Assembly (NCBI RefSeq): GCF_025148785.1
Contig: NZ_CP102271.1
Coordinates: 2,482,001 to 2,546,000, forward strand
DNA from: Catenibacterium mitsuokai
GTDB lineage: Bacteria; Bacillota_I; Bacilli_A; Erysipelotrichales; Coprobacillaceae
DNA length: 64,000 nt
Reading direction: 5' to 3'
Shown here one piece after another: positions 63,965-64,000 of the stretch. Positions within the stretch are counted from its first letter, which is position 1; each line of letters begins with the position of its first letter. The position numbers and the translations under genes are program-made. A model generated the notes under the pieces. That model ran no database searches. It saw only the letters and a list, made by a program, of their open reading frames with translations, and was not told the origin of the DNA.

Positions 63965-64000
63965 CTAGCCTAGTGTTAAACCACTATAAAAGTTAGAAAA

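Overview
The window looks like a chromosome segment of a low-GC, gut-type Firmicute. AT-rich codon use, strong AGGAGG/GAGGTGAT ribosome binding sites, the mnmG-rsmG-noc block, CelB-type PTS parts and many IS110/IS30/IS605 elements suggest the Erysipelotrichales/Coprobacillaceae, but this is inference; no rRNA or tRNA gene was seen that would settle it.

Layout. 1-5.9 kb: a complete phosphate regulon on the minus strand (pstS-pstC-pstA-pstB-phoU-phoP-phoR; phoR runs off the left edge). 6-19.3 kb: ordinary metabolic genes (YitT-like protein, inositol phosphatase, orphan PTS EIIC and EIIB, serC-serA, a SulP transporter, a PHP phosphatase, a HAD phosphatase), then a pair of CobW/G3E GTPases, the second fused to a YcgQ-like domain. 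At 7.8-8.25 kb a promoter and a terminator frame a structured RNA without a normal ORF. 19.3-23.5 kb is a scrapyard: a MerR regulator with a textbook operator, small membrane proteins, gene fragments and a decayed IS30 element with a 13-bp target duplication. 23.5-26.4 kb: queuosine genes tgt-queA-queH. 26.3-31.3 kb: Lrp regulator plus aminotransferase, an intact-looking IS605 (tnpA, tnpB, probable omega RNA) and a lactonase. 31.3-34.6 kb: noc-rsmG-mnmG. 34.8-46.8 kb: CoA-binding protein, a half-length nitrogenase-like protein, an ABC exporter whose lipoprotein partner is split by an IS110, an EIIB-ROK fusion facing an RpiR regulator, a second IS110 and tatD.

The most unusual part is 46.9-62.1 kb. 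A minus-strand operon encodes a small sigma-region-4-like regulator, a phage-type holin, a signal-less GH25 lysozyme and a 751-residue signal-less protein with peptidoglycan-binding repeats, a DUF1906 glycosidase-like domain and a hydrophobic tail. A second effector gene lies 5.3 kb away inside a 2,351-bp near-identical direct repeat. Its tail has been replaced by an unrelated hydrophobic tail exactly at the repeat edge. Six two-helix YcxB-like membrane proteins, most with a shared promoter region, surround these genes, and galK has been duplicated with them (one copy lost its ATG). This has the pattern of a holin/endolysin-exported polymorphic toxin with an array of candidate immunity genes. 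The export and immunity roles are inference.

Right end: galM-galK, a small membrane protein and a tiny hydrophobic peptide ORF.
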